Source of the DNA: CAWABB01 sp963780165
GTDB taxonomy: Bacteria > Bacteroidota > Ignavibacteria > UBA10030 > UBA6906
Assembly (NCBI GenBank): GCA_963780165.1
Contig: CAWABB010000001.1
Coordinates: forward strand, 1,178,001-1,242,000
DNA length: 64,000 nucleotides
Reading direction: 5' to 3'
The position numbers and the translations under genes are program-made. Of this stretch, positions 34,159 to 43,767 are shown piece after piece; positions within the stretch are counted from its first letter, which is position 1; the number at the start of each line of letters is the position of its first letter. The notes below the pieces were generated by a model, which made no database searches, was not told where the DNA came from, and worked only from the letters and a program-made list of their open reading frames with translations.

Positions 34159-37100
34159 TCAGTGGTCGGAACGGGGGATGCCTGCGAGGAATTCCGATGG
34201 TGATTGGCCAAATTCCTCGCGAAACGACTTGGCGAAATGGGAGAGATTGTTGAATCCTACTTCAAAGGCAACTTCAGAAACGTTCCCCGCACGCTTGCGC
34301 AGCAACTGCGCTGCTCGTTGGAGTCTCATTGCGCGCACAAAATCGTGCGGGCTGCGATCTGTAAGCGCCTTAAGCTTCCGGTGCAATTGCATACGGCTCA
34401 GGAAGAGCTCCTTGGCCATAAATTCAGTGTCAAAGTCAGACTCACCCATATGCTCTTCCACCAGGGCCATAACCCGGTTGAGGAACTGGTGGTCGACCGG
34501 AGTGACAGTAATGTCCTGTGGCTTGAGAACCACCTCGGTGCGAAACCGCGCACGCAATAACCGCCTCTGCTCGATCAGGTTTGCAGCCCTGACCTGCAGC
34601 TCTTTGGCATCAAACGGCTTCACCAGATAATCATCAGCACCAATCTGCAGCCCTTCAATACGGTGACCGGTCCCCGCCTTTGCGGTAAGGAGGATAATCG
34701 GTATATGACTCGTGCGGACATCCTCCTTCAATCGCTTGCATACTTCGAACCCGTCCATCATTGGCATCATCACATCACTGATAATCAGATCCGGAACAGA
34801 AGCTATCGCCATCTCAACACCCGCCACGCCATTCTCCGCCTCGGTAATTGCATAGGAATGCTGGAGACGTTCACGAATGTAGCGGCGCATATCCGCATTG
34901 TCCTCGATGACAAGAAGAGCAGGGGCTGCTTCTCCCGGCACATCCTGGACTTCCTCTCCAGAAGAGGCTGAGATTGCCGTCTGGGGAACAGAGTCTTCCT
35001 TCATCCGAGGTTCCGCACTGATCTCCTCAGGGCCAAATCTGTTTCGTGCAAACGGGATCTTTACCGTAAACGTGCTTCCGTGGCCTGGTTCGCTTGAGAC
35101 GGTGATCTCACCCTTATGCAAATGCACAAGTTCTTTCGTCAATGCCAAGCCGATGCCTGTCCCCTCTCGTTCCCTCGTGTGGGTATCGTCGACCTGGTAG
35201 AAGCGGTCAAAAATCCTGTCAAGCTGGTCGGGAGATATTCCTATGCCTGTGTCAGAAACCGTGATGCAGAACGCCTGGCTGGAAACGTCTTTCCAGAGTT
35301 CGAGCGTCACCTGGCCGCCATCGTTGGTGAACTTGAACGCGTTTGACAGGAGGTTGGTGAGAATCTTCTCCATCACATCGCTGTCGATGTACCCGACAAT
35401 TGGCTCGGTCCAGGCAACAGAGAGTTGAATGCTCCTTCGTACCGCAAGTGACTCGAACGAAGCTGCGACGCCACGCACGAATTCGACGATTTCCGTCTCC
35501 TGTGTGCGCAGCTTCATCTGTTGCGCTTCGATCCTGGAGAGATCGAGAAGTTGATTGACGAGCGCGAGGAGACGACGCGCATTGCGATGAACCAATCCAA
35601 GATTTTCCCTGGAACTCTCATCACGCGCGCTTGCGACCATTGCTTCAACCGGACCCAGTATCAGTGTCAGCGGCGTACGGAACTCGTGTGAGATGTTCGC
35701 AAAGAAGCGGGATTTCACGCCATCCATTTCCTTCAGTTTCGCCGACTCGACTTTCTCCAATTCATAGTTGAATCCCAAACGTTGTCTGTTCATCTCATAG
35801 CGCCGGAGAGTGTAGAGCAGACCTGCCGTCAGGACAACGTACAGAGTATAGGCCCACCAGGTTTTCCAGAAGGGCGGGGTGATGATGACGGCAATCGACA
35901 CACCCTCCTCATTCCAGACGCCATCGTAATTCGATCCTTTCACACGAAACGTGTAGGCCCCCGGATCAAGGTTGGTATAGGTGGCTTCCTGTGTGTTCCC
36001 GCAATACACCCAGTCCTTGTCGAATCCCACGAGCATGTATGCATACTGATTGTACTCGGACATGTCGTAGCTCAACGCCGCATAGTCGATCGAGAACACG
36101 TTCTCGTCGTGTGCGAATGTCACCTCCCGAAGCAGCTCGGGCGACGTGCCGAGGTTGACCGGCTTGGTGAACCTGTTGATTCCAGTGATGACGACCGGAG
36201 GAACGTACGTGAGTGTTATCACGCTGTCCGGGTTAAATACAAGGATTCCATTGGTAGTGCAAAACAGGATCTCGCCGCTTTTCAGTGTTGCGCAGTGCCC
36301 CTCCCTGCGGACCTCAACATCTTCGAGACCATCAGACGCGCCGAATTCTTTGAGACTGCCGTCAGCGGGGTTGAACATCGATAGTTTTCCCCCTCTTGCG
36401 CTAAACCAAAACCGGCCCTTCCGATCTTGAGCGATTTGTCCAAAGGCACGGTCCAGGACCCTGATCAATATCAAACTCGCCTCGTTGAATCGATAAATGT
36501 CGTGTCCGGTACTGATCCAGAGCGTGCCGGATCCATCCTCCCAAATCCCACTGCAATAATTGTCGCTCACGCTTGAAGAGTCCCGTTTATCGTAATTGAA
36601 GTGAGTAAACGACTGAGACTCTTTCTCGAACCTGTTCACCCCTTCGGTCGTACCGACCCAAATGTTCCCCGACTTGTCATTAAAGATTACTGTGACCTCC
36701 CCGCCAGTGATGCTCAAGGGGTCCTTGGGATCGTGAACGAAGTACGTGTACTTCTTCATACTCCTCTCAATCCTGTACAGTCCCCAATTGGTGCCTACCC
36801 AGAGACAGCCCTCAGAGTCAACGCACAACGCGTCGGCGTCTTCGCCGCCATACCCTGGGATCGTCCAGACAGTTGTGAATGTGCTTCTGGAGGAATCAAA
36901 TCTGATTACAAAAGGATGAGTGAAAGACCAGATTGCCCCCGCCTTGTCCTGGAACATTGTATTGACAGGAAGATCCGACATTAGCGTCGATTGGTGTGTC
37001 CTTGGGTCGAATCTGAATATGCCAAACTCAGTTGCTGCAATCCAAAGACGTCCATCCTTATCTACAAGAATGCCGTCTATACGATTCCCGATCTGCAGAG

Positions 37101-38226
37101 AATCTCCCAGCTTTTGTCGAATCAGGAAGGGCTTTGTAGAAACTGTATTCACGCCTCCTTCCTCAGTGCCAACCCACAGGAGCCCGGCTCTGTCGAGAAA
37201 GATTGTGTTGATCCGTGAACTCGAGATTCGGCTGGAACCCACAGCATCCGACGAGTAACGGGTGTATGTTCCCGTTTGCTGTTCAAATCGGAACAGGCCA
37301 GGCCCCCAGGTCGCAATCCACGGGTTCCCTTTTCTATCCACGCGGATTCCTTTGGCAGACGAACGAAAGAAGCCCACGTATGTGTGGGTCAACGAAACCT
37401 CGTCGAGTTTGTACACACCCCGATAGTTTGAACATATCCAGAGGCTTCCAGAGTCATCTTCAAAAAGTGAAGTGACCCAATCGAGGTTCCACGCTTTAAA
37501 TTCCGAGGAGTCGCTGTAGTCAAACCGTGAGAATGCCTCTTTGTCCCGGTCAAACTGGTAGAGATCGCCGCCACCCTGCAAAAAATTCCCTGTCCCAATC
37601 CAGAGGCGCCCGTGCCTGTCTTCCAGGATGGCGTCAATGTGATTATCTCCCTGCCTCGTCGAGTCGTCCGGAGTGGGAAGAAATCGAGTCCACGTCCCCG
37701 TGTTCTTTTCAAATCTGTTCAACCCCCAGTCGGTGCCAACCCAGAGCACGCCAATCCCGTCCCGATAAACGGGCCCGACATTATTGCCGCTGAGGCTTGT
37801 GGGGTCGTCAGGATCATGAAAGTACTTCTTGAAAGTTCTTGTAGAAGGATCAAATCGGTTCAGGCCGGAGTGTGTTCCAATCCAGATAGACCCGTCCGTG
37901 TCGGCGTACAGCGACCAGATCTGGTCGTCGCTGAGGCCGCTGCTGTCGGAGCTGCGGTGATAGACGACGCAGTGCTTTCCATCGTATCTGTTCAGTCCGT
38001 TGCTTGTACCAAACCAAACAAAGCCTTGTTTGTCCTGAGTGATGGCCCAGACTGTGTTGTCGGACAGTCCTTGTTCGCTCGTGATTCGCCCGATGACGAC
38101 ATTTGTACCGGATATGCCGGGAGTTTGGGCATTCAACGTTTGTGCGGTAAGGATGCAGCACAGTGAAAGCACACGTCGGCACGAAGCCATGCTGGGACGG
38201 CAGGCAATCAAAACGCTGAAGAGCAT
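34159..38226 (-). CDS. Hybrid two-component system sensor-regulator (HTCS type)
   Basis: A 1355-residue one-protein signalling system. The signal peptide is followed by a periplasmic sensor of two 7-bladed propellers built from about 12-14 regulator-propeller repeats ('LWVGTDWGLNRFEKNTGTW'-like), then a Y_Y_Y Ig-like domain (YMLVGFDKDWVYCGN ... AYTFRVKGSNYDGVW). One membrane helix lies near residue 800. Inside the cell are a HisKA domain with phospho-His in NISHEFRTPL (about 845), an HATPase domain (NLLSNAFKF, DTGIGI, GTGIGLAL), a receiver with phospho-Asp in DLIISDVMMP (about 1150), and an AraC-type helix-turn-helix at the C-terminus. AAGGAG eight nucleotides before the ATG at 38226 sets the start. 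Such proteins sense glycan fragments and activate glycan-utilisation genes; the flanking candidates here are decayed. Confidence 0.93.
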   Translation of the reverse strand: MLFSVLIACRPSMASCRRVLSLCCILTAQTLNAQTPGISGTNVVIGRITSEQGLSDNTVWAITQDKQGFVWFGTSNGLNRYDGKHCVVYHRSSDSSGLSDDQIWSLYADTDGSIWIGTHSGLNRFDPSTRTFKKYFHDPDDPTSLSGNNVGPVYRDGIGVLWVGTDWGLNRFEKNTGTWTRFLPTPDDSTRQGDNHIDAILEDRHGRLWIGTGNFLQGGGDLYQFDRDKEAFSRFDYSDSSEFKAWNLDWVTSLFEDDSGSLWICSNYRGVYKLDEVSLTHTYVGFFRSSAKGIRVDRKGNPWIATWGPGLFRFEQQTGTYTRYSSDAVGSSRISSSRINTIFLDRAGLLWVGTEEGGVNTVSTKPFLIRQKLGDSLQIGNRIDGILVDKDGRLWIAATEFGIFRFDPRTHQSTLMSDLPVNTMFQDKAGAIWSFTHPFVIRFDSSRSTFTTVWTIPGYGGEDADALCVDSEGCLWVGTNWGLYRIERSMKKYTYFVHDPKDPLSITGGEVTVIFNDKSGNIWVGTTEGVNRFEKESQSFTHFNYDKRDSSSVSDNYCSGIWEDGSGTLWISTGHDIYRFNEASLILIRVLDRAFGQIAQDRKGRFWFSARGGKLSMFNPADGSLKEFGASDGLEDVEVRREGHCATLKSGEILFCTTNGILVFNPDSVITLTYVPPVVITGINRFTKPVNLGTSPELLREVTFAHDENVFSIDYAALSYDMSEYNQYAYMLVGFDKDWVYCGNTQEATYTNLDPGAYTFRVKGSNYDGVWNEEGVSIAVIITPPFWKTWWAYTLYVVLTAGLLYTLRRYEMNRQRLGFNYELEKVESAKLKEMDGVKSRFFANISHEFRTPLTLILGPVEAMVASARDESSRENLGLVHRNARRLLALVNQLLDLSRIEAQQMKLRTQETEIVEFVRGVAASFESLAVRRSIQLSVAWTEPIVGYIDSDVMEKILTNLLSNAFKFTNDGGQVTLELWKDVSSQAFCITVSDTGIGISPDQLDRIFDRFYQVDDTHTREREGTGIGLALTKELVHLHKGEITVSSEPGHGSTFTVKIPFARNRFGPEEISAEPRMKEDSVPQTAISASSGEEVQDVPGEAAPALLVIEDNADMRRYIRERLQHSYAITEAENGVAGVEMAIASVPDLIISDVMMPMMDGFEVCKRLKEDVRTSHIPIILLTAKAGTGHRIEGLQIGADDYLVKPFDAKELQVRAANLIEQRRLLRARFRTEVVLKPQDITVTPVDHQFLNRVMALVEEHMGESDFDTEFMAKELFLSRMQLHRKLKALTDRSPHDFVRAMRLQRAAQLLRKRAGNVSEVAFEVGFNNLSHFAKSFREEFGQSPSEFLAGIPRSDH

Positions 38227-38416
38227 GAAACCAACTCCTTTGATTCGAACGTCTGTCCAGAGACACAGCAAACTGAGACGAAGAACAAAACCCCTTACCG
38301 TCGAGACGGGAGCAGTTGACGCCCTGCGTCACGATCTGTGGGAATCCACACGTTGCGGCCAGGCGCTGTTCCGACTGACCGCCTCAACGAGTCGAAGAAC
38401 ACCGTGTCGTACAAAA

Positions 38417-38610
38417 TCACTTCCACGACGTTGCATCGGGAAGCCGATTCGCCCGAACGGACCCCTCAAGGCATCGGAGCGCCTGAGATTCTTTGTCCGG
38501 CTCGAACGCATCGGTGCCATTGCCACTCTGGTCGACCCACCGCCTTCCCTTCGAGCCATTGAGCGATACACCTGCGTCTGCGTTGAGCCAGAGTTGGAGA
38601 TCTGACCGCA
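38417..38610 (-). pseudogene. LamG-like domain remnant
   Basis: A short stretch reads LQLWLNADAGVSLNGSKG, then WVDQSGNGTDAFEPD, closely parallel to the LamG-like part of the broken gene at 31286-33340. After about 55 codons the similarity is lost in several frames. It lies just upstream of the hybrid regulator gene. The flanking stretches 38227-38416 and 38611-39170 show no other gene. Confidence 0.6.
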
Positions 38611-39170
38611 GGATTGGGAGCGCTGTACTGCACCCTGCAAGCCACGAGATGGTAAATCCCGGGAAATCTACACTTCGGTTTGACATCGTCAATCCCGGAC
38701 ATCGATGCCCTCGCTGTCTTAATCGTCTCACGGGACGAAGAGCCAAGGACCGCTCGTCTGGTGAAAATCCGGATGCCCAATATGAGATGGTGAGGGGGAG
38801 CGGAGGTCCTTCAATTGCCATCGTAGGTGTTAATGCGCGAACAAGTCGCCTTCGAACGGCCCGTTCCAAGGAAGGGACATCGCTGTCCCCTCAGGCTGCG
38901 GCCACTCCAACGGAAGTTGTGGAGCATGAATCTGGATCGCAGCAAGGAACACTTGAAGCAATTGGTCACGGGAGGAGTTTGGAGAAAGCGGGAGAGAAAA
39001 GCAAATCCCGTCTCTCGGGTGAAGAAAAGGGTCGTGCGGTCAGGGATATCCAGGGAATGCGTTGCACCGTGAGATTTCTACCCAGGCTCTTGTACTGAAT
39101 AGCCTCGCTGATGTGTTCTGGTCGGATGTCAGAACTGCTCGTCATATCCGCGACCATCCTCCCCTGTACC

Positions 39171-39502
39171 TCTTCAGAAGTCCATCCGGGCCAATAAGCC
39201 ATCATAGGCTCTTCTATTAGGGCGTGGCATCGTGAACCGGAATTGGATCTGAAGAAGGACTGGGCTGTAATTTGACATCCTGGCGGGAACATCGCAGCTC
39301 CCACGAAATACCCCCAATAGGGGCATTTCGCGTCGGACGTCAGGAGTTGCAGGTTGATCGAAGTTCGGGTCACCCCCCTACAACACCGCGAAGTCATCAA
39401 ATGAATTGTGCTTCATTGGTAGCCGAGTTCTTCACCCGGGAAGCGACATTTCGATCACCCGATGGGTGTGTGTGACTGATTCTAAGTGCGGGTTCCGGGC
39501 AC
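39171..39502 (+). repeat. Dispersed modular repeat, copy 6 (long form without module D)
   Basis: Module A (CAGAAGTCCATCCGGGCCAA), module B (GGGAAGCGACATTTCGATCA) and core ending GCGGGTTCCGGGCAC at 39502. It is followed by the terminator of the next minus-strand gene rather than module D; the junction resembles that of copy 11. Confidence 0.85.
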
Positions 39503-39518
39503 AGTGTCACCTTACAGA

Positions 39519-39559
39519 AGAGCCCTCATCTCTTGACGAGATTGAGGGCTCTTTCAATT
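39519..39559. terminator. Hairpin between repeat copy 6 and a T9SS gene
   Basis: AGAGCCCTCA pairs with TGAGGGCTCT across 14 nt, then TTCAATTT. It can serve both the repeat (plus strand) and the convergent T9SS gene. A homologous hairpin lies at 62089, likewise between a repeat core and a T9SS gene end. Confidence 0.7.
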
Positions 39560-39572
39560 TCCGGCGTAACGG

Positions 39573-41696
39573 TCACTGGAGAAGGACCAGCTTTCGTATC
39601 TGGACGAATCCGCCTGCCTGGAGCCTATAGAGGTACACTCCGCTCGCTAGCCCCGATCCGTCGAACTTGGCCTCGTGAACACCTGCATCCCTCCTGTCAT
39701 TCACCAGCACCGACACCTCACGACCGAGCATATCGTATACACTCAACTTCACCTCTGACGATCTTGGCAGCTCGTACTTGATGGTCGTGCTCGGATTGAA
39801 GGGGTTGGGGTAGTTTTGTTGAAGGCTGAACTGCTCGGGCTCCTCACCAGCCCCCGCTCTCTCCTCCTTCACCCAGACCATCCCACCCGTTGTGGTGCGA
39901 AGAATGCTGCCGTCATACCCCACCGACGTTCCCGTATTGGCGTCAGTGAAAGACACCCCAAGAAGCTGAGTTGCGATATTCGTGGGTTGTCTTACCCATG
40001 TCACTCCTCCGTCGCTCGTCCGAAGAATGGTCCCGCGTTGAGTGGTGAGACCGACCGCAGTTCCTGTGTTCGCGTCGGTGAATGAGACTCCCTCGAGAGG
40101 ATTCACGGTTCCGCTGGACTGGGCCGTCCAGGTTGCGCCTCCGTTCGTGGTGCGAAATATCGCACCCTGATTTCCGACCGCAGTTCCCGTGTTCGCATCG
40201 GCGAACGACACAGCAAAGAACGCCGTCGTTGTTCCGCTTGACTGCATCGTCCAGGTTGCCCCGCCATTGGTCGTTCGAAGGATTGTGCCACTGAGTCCGA
40301 CTGCCGTGCCTGTGGTGGAATCTGCGAACGAAAGCCCCCAGAGACTCCCGGTGGTACCGCTTGATTGGCTCGTCCAGGTCGCCCCACCATTGGTGGTCCG
40401 AAGGATCGTGCCCGCGTCTCCCACTGCTGTGCCCGTGGCGGCATCGGTGAAGTCCACAGCTCTAAGGGCGCCTGTCGTTCCGCTTGACTGGGGCGTCCAG
40501 GTTGCCCCACCATCGGTCGTTCGAAGGATTGTGCCAAACAACCCCACCGCCGTTCCATTGTTAGTGTCTGTTAGCGAAACGGCATAGAGCCGGTTCGTCG
40601 TACCGCTTGACTGAGATATCCAGGCCGATCCTCCATTCGTGGTGCGGAGAATTGTACCGTTGTCCCCCACCGCCGTTCCCGTATTGCGATCCGTGAAGGC
40701 GACACTTCTCAGGTGATCGTCCGTGATTGCGGTTCGTTGCTTCATCCACGTCGTGCCGCCATTCGTAGTTCGGAGGATTACGCCGTTGAACCCCACCGCA
40801 GTTGCCGTGCTGGTATTGCCGAAAGAAACTCCCATGATCCATTTCGTTGTTCCGCTCGACTGACTCGTCCATGTGGTCCCACCATCGGTCGTGTGGAGGA
40901 TCGTTCCGAGGACGCCTACTGCCGTTCCTGTGTTGACGTTAATGAAAGCCACGTCATGCAGGATCTCCGTCGTTCCACTTGACTGGCTCGTCCAGGTAAC
41001 CCCACCGTTGGTCGTGCGCAGAATTGTGCCGCCGCCTCCCACAGCCGTTCCCCTGGAGGTCCGGAGATTTGTGACGAATGACACGCCGATCAGATCATGT
41101 GTCGTTCCACTTGACTGCTCCGTCCAGGTTGATCCCCCATTCGTGGTGCGGAGGACTGTGCCAAACTCCCCTACCACTATTCCCCTGTTCGCATCAGCGA
41201 AGGAGACTCCAGTGAACAGGATATCGACCCCGCTTGATTGATTTGTCCACGTCTTTCCACCGGTTGTCGTGTGGAGTATTGTGCCATGGTCCCCCACCAC
41301 AGTCCCTGTGATCTCGTCGATGAAGGAAACGCTGGCGAGCGCCGTCGTGGTCCCACTCGACTGACCTTTCCATGTCGTGCCTCCGTCAGTTGTGCGGAGG
41401 ATCGTCCCGTCCTCGCCGACCGCGGTTCCGTTGTCGGCATCAGTGAAGAAGACGTCGGCGAGGCCACTCGTTGTTCCACTGGACTGGCTCGCCCAGGTCG
41501 TGCCACCATCGGTGGTGCGAAGAATTGTCCCGGCATGTCCCACGGCTGTACCTGTGTTGGCGTCAACGAATGAGACGGCATCGAGGTGATTCCCCTGCGG
41601 CAATGGGTGTTGCCAGAACCAGTTCTGCTGTGCATTTGTCCCTGCAGCAGGCAGTCCGACGAGAATGGACAGACACAAGAGCCCCGTTGATTTCAT
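39573..41696 (-). CDS. T9SS cargo protein with about 14-15 YCF48-like repeats
   Basis: A 707-residue secreted protein with signal peptide (STGLLCLSILVGLPAAGTNAQ). The body is an uninterrupted run of ~42-residue repeats 'GTAVGxxGTILRTTNGGxTW' joined by 'TSQSSGTTxxLxxVSFTDANT', so regular that the repetition is obvious at DNA level with a period near 126-130 bp. YCF48-type blades form propellers; secreted versions are uncharacterised. The sorting domain is the variant with YELPRSSEVKLSVYDMLGRE. The ATG at 41696 has GGAGG upstream and directly starts the signal peptide, whereas the frame is open to 41900. It is single and convergent with repeat copy 6. Confidence 0.87.
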   Translation of the reverse strand: MKSTGLLCLSILVGLPAAGTNAQQNWFWQHPLPQGNHLDAVSFVDANTGTAVGHAGTILRTTDGGTTWASQSSGTTSGLADVFFTDADNGTAVGEDGTILRTTDGGTTWKGQSSGTTTALASVSFIDEITGTVVGDHGTILHTTTGGKTWTNQSSGVDILFTGVSFADANRGIVVGEFGTVLRTTNGGSTWTEQSSGTTHDLIGVSFVTNLRTSRGTAVGGGGTILRTTNGGVTWTSQSSGTTEILHDVAFINVNTGTAVGVLGTILHTTDGGTTWTSQSSGTTKWIMGVSFGNTSTATAVGFNGVILRTTNGGTTWMKQRTAITDDHLRSVAFTDRNTGTAVGDNGTILRTTNGGSAWISQSSGTTNRLYAVSLTDTNNGTAVGLFGTILRTTDGGATWTPQSSGTTGALRAVDFTDAATGTAVGDAGTILRTTNGGATWTSQSSGTTGSLWGLSFADSTTGTAVGLSGTILRTTNGGATWTMQSSGTTTAFFAVSFADANTGTAVGNQGAIFRTTNGGATWTAQSSGTVNPLEGVSFTDANTGTAVGLTTQRGTILRTSDGGVTWVRQPTNIATQLLGVSFTDANTGTSVGYDGSILRTTTGGMVWVKEERAGAGEEPEQFSLQQNYPNPFNPSTTIKYELPRSSEVKLSVYDMLGREVSVLVNDRRDAGVHEAKFDGSGLASGVYLYRLQAGGFVQIRKLVLLQ

Positions 41697-41942
41697 AGCA
41701 CACCTCCGTGAGGCCTGCTGGCCGGAAGGAAAGACTGAGGATGGGGGGGGTCTATTGCCAGGTGGAATGACTGGACGCGAGGAATACCGACACAGTACGC
41801 TGCAAGGCTGCTGCGCATTTGTTCGCGTCCGGAGATGAATACAACCAAGAACAGAGACAAGCAAGAGGCTGACCCCTGTAGGTAGAGAAATCAGGGGCAA
41901 GAGTCAAGGTTCGCGGGAAAGAGCCCGAGACCCTGTCCCTAT

Positions 41943-42116
41943 TCAAAAGTCCATCCGGCCAGAAACCCCTCAGGGACTGACCGATAAGGGAGCCGTGCTG
42001 TTAAGTGGGACTAGATTTGAGGGGGATTCCCTTGCTGGGGGTGGGTGGCGCCTATAGTCGCAGCTCACATTCCTGGTGGGTGTGTGTGAGTGATTCCAAT
42101 TGCGGGTTCCGGGCAC
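41943..42116 (+). repeat. Dispersed modular repeat, copy 7
   Basis: Module A variant (CAAAAGTCCATCCGGCCAG), CAGCTCACATTCCTGG lead-in, and core ending GCGGGTTCCGGGCAC at 42116. The 70 bp after it match the DNA downstream of tRNA-Leu (4312-4385) almost base for base. Confidence 0.85.
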
Positions 42117-42187
42117 AGTAACGTCAATAGACAGACCCACTTGCGAGCGATCAAGTTTCGTGAGTGGCTCTGCCATTTTCATCACCC
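42107..42187 (+). repeat. Duplicate of the tRNA-Leu 3' flank and terminator
   Basis: From TTCCGGGCACAGTAAC to CATTTTCATCACCC this repeats 4303-4383 with very few changes, including the terminator loop. Only the last ten bases of the repeat core (TTCCGGGCAC) equal the tRNA 3' end and flank; the tRNA body is absent. One stem base is altered (GACCC for GAGCC). Confidence 0.85.
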
Positions 42188-42319
42188 TGATCCCACCCCC
42201 TCCTGACGATCCAAGTGTTATATTACTCTTGGACACGATCAGTTCGATACTGGCGGCTCGGAACGGCGGTTTGTCTAGCAGTCAGGCGAAATGGCGCCCA
42301 CTCGGATTCCGGAGGCTTC

Positions 42320-42790
42320 ATGACTCTGAACAAAGTCGAAATCGTTCATCTTGACGCAATCCGTGTTGCCAGCGCATACGGCTTCGGCCTAAATCCAGAG
42401 GAAATCGCGTGGGGAAAACTAGTCGAATGGGCGAAACCAAGGGGTTTCCTCGATGACCTTGCCGTCCACCCGATATTTGGTCTCAACAATCCATATCCAA
42501 GTGGAACCAGTCCGCGGTACGGATACGAATTCTGGATCAAGGTTGATCCCGACGTGGAGCCGGAGGGTGACATCAGGATCGGAGAGTTTCTCGGGGGGAA
42601 CTATGCTGTGGCCCAGTGTGAGGTGCAGGGGCATCCAGAGAACATAGCCAGAGGGTGGCAGGAACTGGTTGGGTGGTGCAAGGAGAACAACCACTCAATA
42701 GCTTCGCATCACGCGCTCGAGCGTTTTCTCACGAATCCTGGTGACGTGAACAACCTCGTCTTGGATCTTTGTTGCCCGATCATTTCGTAA
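42320..42790 (+). CDS. GyrI-like/AraC-effector-binding small-molecule domain protein
   Basis: A 156-residue stand-alone effector-binding domain of the SOUL/GyrI-like fold, two halves each with a beta-hairpin and helix. Family features are VEIVHLDAIRVASAYGFG, the W-x-K-L-x-x-W-A segment, IFGLNNPYPSGTSPRYGYEF, where Tyr-Glu-Phe-Trp is the conserved strand, and GGNYAVAQCEV. Such proteins bind small hydrophobic or cationic molecules; some inhibit DNA gyrase and others are detoxifying hydrolases. There is no DNA-binding domain. GGAGG at 42311 supports the ATG at 42320. The gene is followed about 200 bp later by a methyltransferase gene and is probably separate. Confidence 0.82.
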   Translation: MTLNKVEIVHLDAIRVASAYGFGLNPEEIAWGKLVEWAKPRGFLDDLAVHPIFGLNNPYPSGTSPRYGYEFWIKVDPDVEPEGDIRIGEFLGGNYAVAQCEVQGHPENIARGWQELVGWCKENNHSIASHHALERFLTNPGDVNNLVLDLCCPIIS

Positions 42791-42991
42791 GTTCGGTGGA
42801 GGCAGTGGGCCCGCTTCGCCTAACACCTTTACAAAGGAGATTGTCAGGAGAGAAGAGATCTCCCGTTGCGAGGCGTAGTGCAGCATCGCAGTGCATTGGA
42901 TGGTTCATTGACAACCAACCCGACCGGCGCTCGAGTGCCCGACGAGTATCGTGAGGTCAGACCTGTGGCTGTAGCCCCGGGAGTTCGCACA

Positions 42992-43684
42992 ATGACAAAA
43001 GCCTTCTTGCTGATTGCCGCTCTCCGTGCAACAGGCATCGGATGTGCGCAGGAACAGTCTGATGAGGCCCGGTCGCGGATGGTACAGGACCAGATTGCCG
43101 CCCGTGGCGTTCAGGACACCGCTACGTTGCGCGCAATGAGCACCGTACCGCGCCACTTCTTCGTACCCGAACGACTGGCCCATCGCGCGTACGAGGACAC
43201 GCCGCTTCCGATCGACCTGGGTCAGACCATTTCCCAACCCTATATCGTCGCACTCATGACGGAGCTCATCAAGCCGCACCGTGAGCAGCGCGTGCTTGAG
43301 GTCGGCACGGGTTCGGGATATCAGGCAGCCGTCCTCGCCGAAATCGTGGATAGCGTCTTCACGATCGAGATTCTGCCGGATCTCGCACGATCGGCGTCTG
43401 ACCGCCTCCGGGATTTGGGTTACACCAACGTCGCAGTGCGCCAGGGGGATGGATATCTCGGATGGCCTGATTACGCCCCGTTCGACGCGATCCTCGTCAC
43501 TGCGGCTGCTGAAGAGATACCCGCGCCGCTCGTGGAACAGCTCAAGGACGGCGGGGTGATGGTCATCCCCGTCGGCCCGCCGGAGCGGGTGCAGGCGCTC
43601 ACGCTGGCGAGGAAGGAGGGGAAAGATGTGGTCACGCAATCGCTGATCCCGGTCCGATTCGTGCCGCTCACGCGCATACGGTGA
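42992..43684 (+). CDS. pcm: Exported protein-L-isoaspartate O-methyltransferase
   Basis: A 230-residue SAM-dependent methyltransferase that initiates repair of isoaspartyl residues in damaged proteins. Family motifs are VPRHFFVP, LGQTISQPYIVALM, the SAM loop LEVGTGSGYQAAVLA, and VRQGDGYLGW plus the C-terminal LIPVRFVPLT. The N-terminus has a signal-like segment (AFLLIAALRATGIGC), possibly a lipobox, which predicts export; most PCMTs are cytoplasmic, but periplasmic forms are known. The upstream frame extends to 42866 without coding character. It is the last gene before repeat copy 8. Confidence 0.88.
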   Translation: MTKAFLLIAALRATGIGCAQEQSDEARSRMVQDQIAARGVQDTATLRAMSTVPRHFFVPERLAHRAYEDTPLPIDLGQTISQPYIVALMTELIKPHREQRVLEVGTGSGYQAAVLAEIVDSVFTIEILPDLARSASDRLRDLGYTNVAVRQGDGYLGWPDYAPFDAILVTAAAEEIPAPLVEQLKDGGVMVIPVGPPERVQALTLARKEGKDVVTQSLIPVRFVPLTRIR

Positions 43685-43767
43685 TCGCTCAAGGCCGCGC
43701 AGTTCTCGGGGGGATCACAGTCGTGCAGCATGCCAACCGCGATAGGCCCGGGGTGACCGGGGGTGTG

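Noticed and set aside
39850..41600. CRISPR-like regular repetition
   Set aside because: The ~128-bp period is in frame and codes for YCF48 blades; there are no short repeats with unique spacers and no cas genes.
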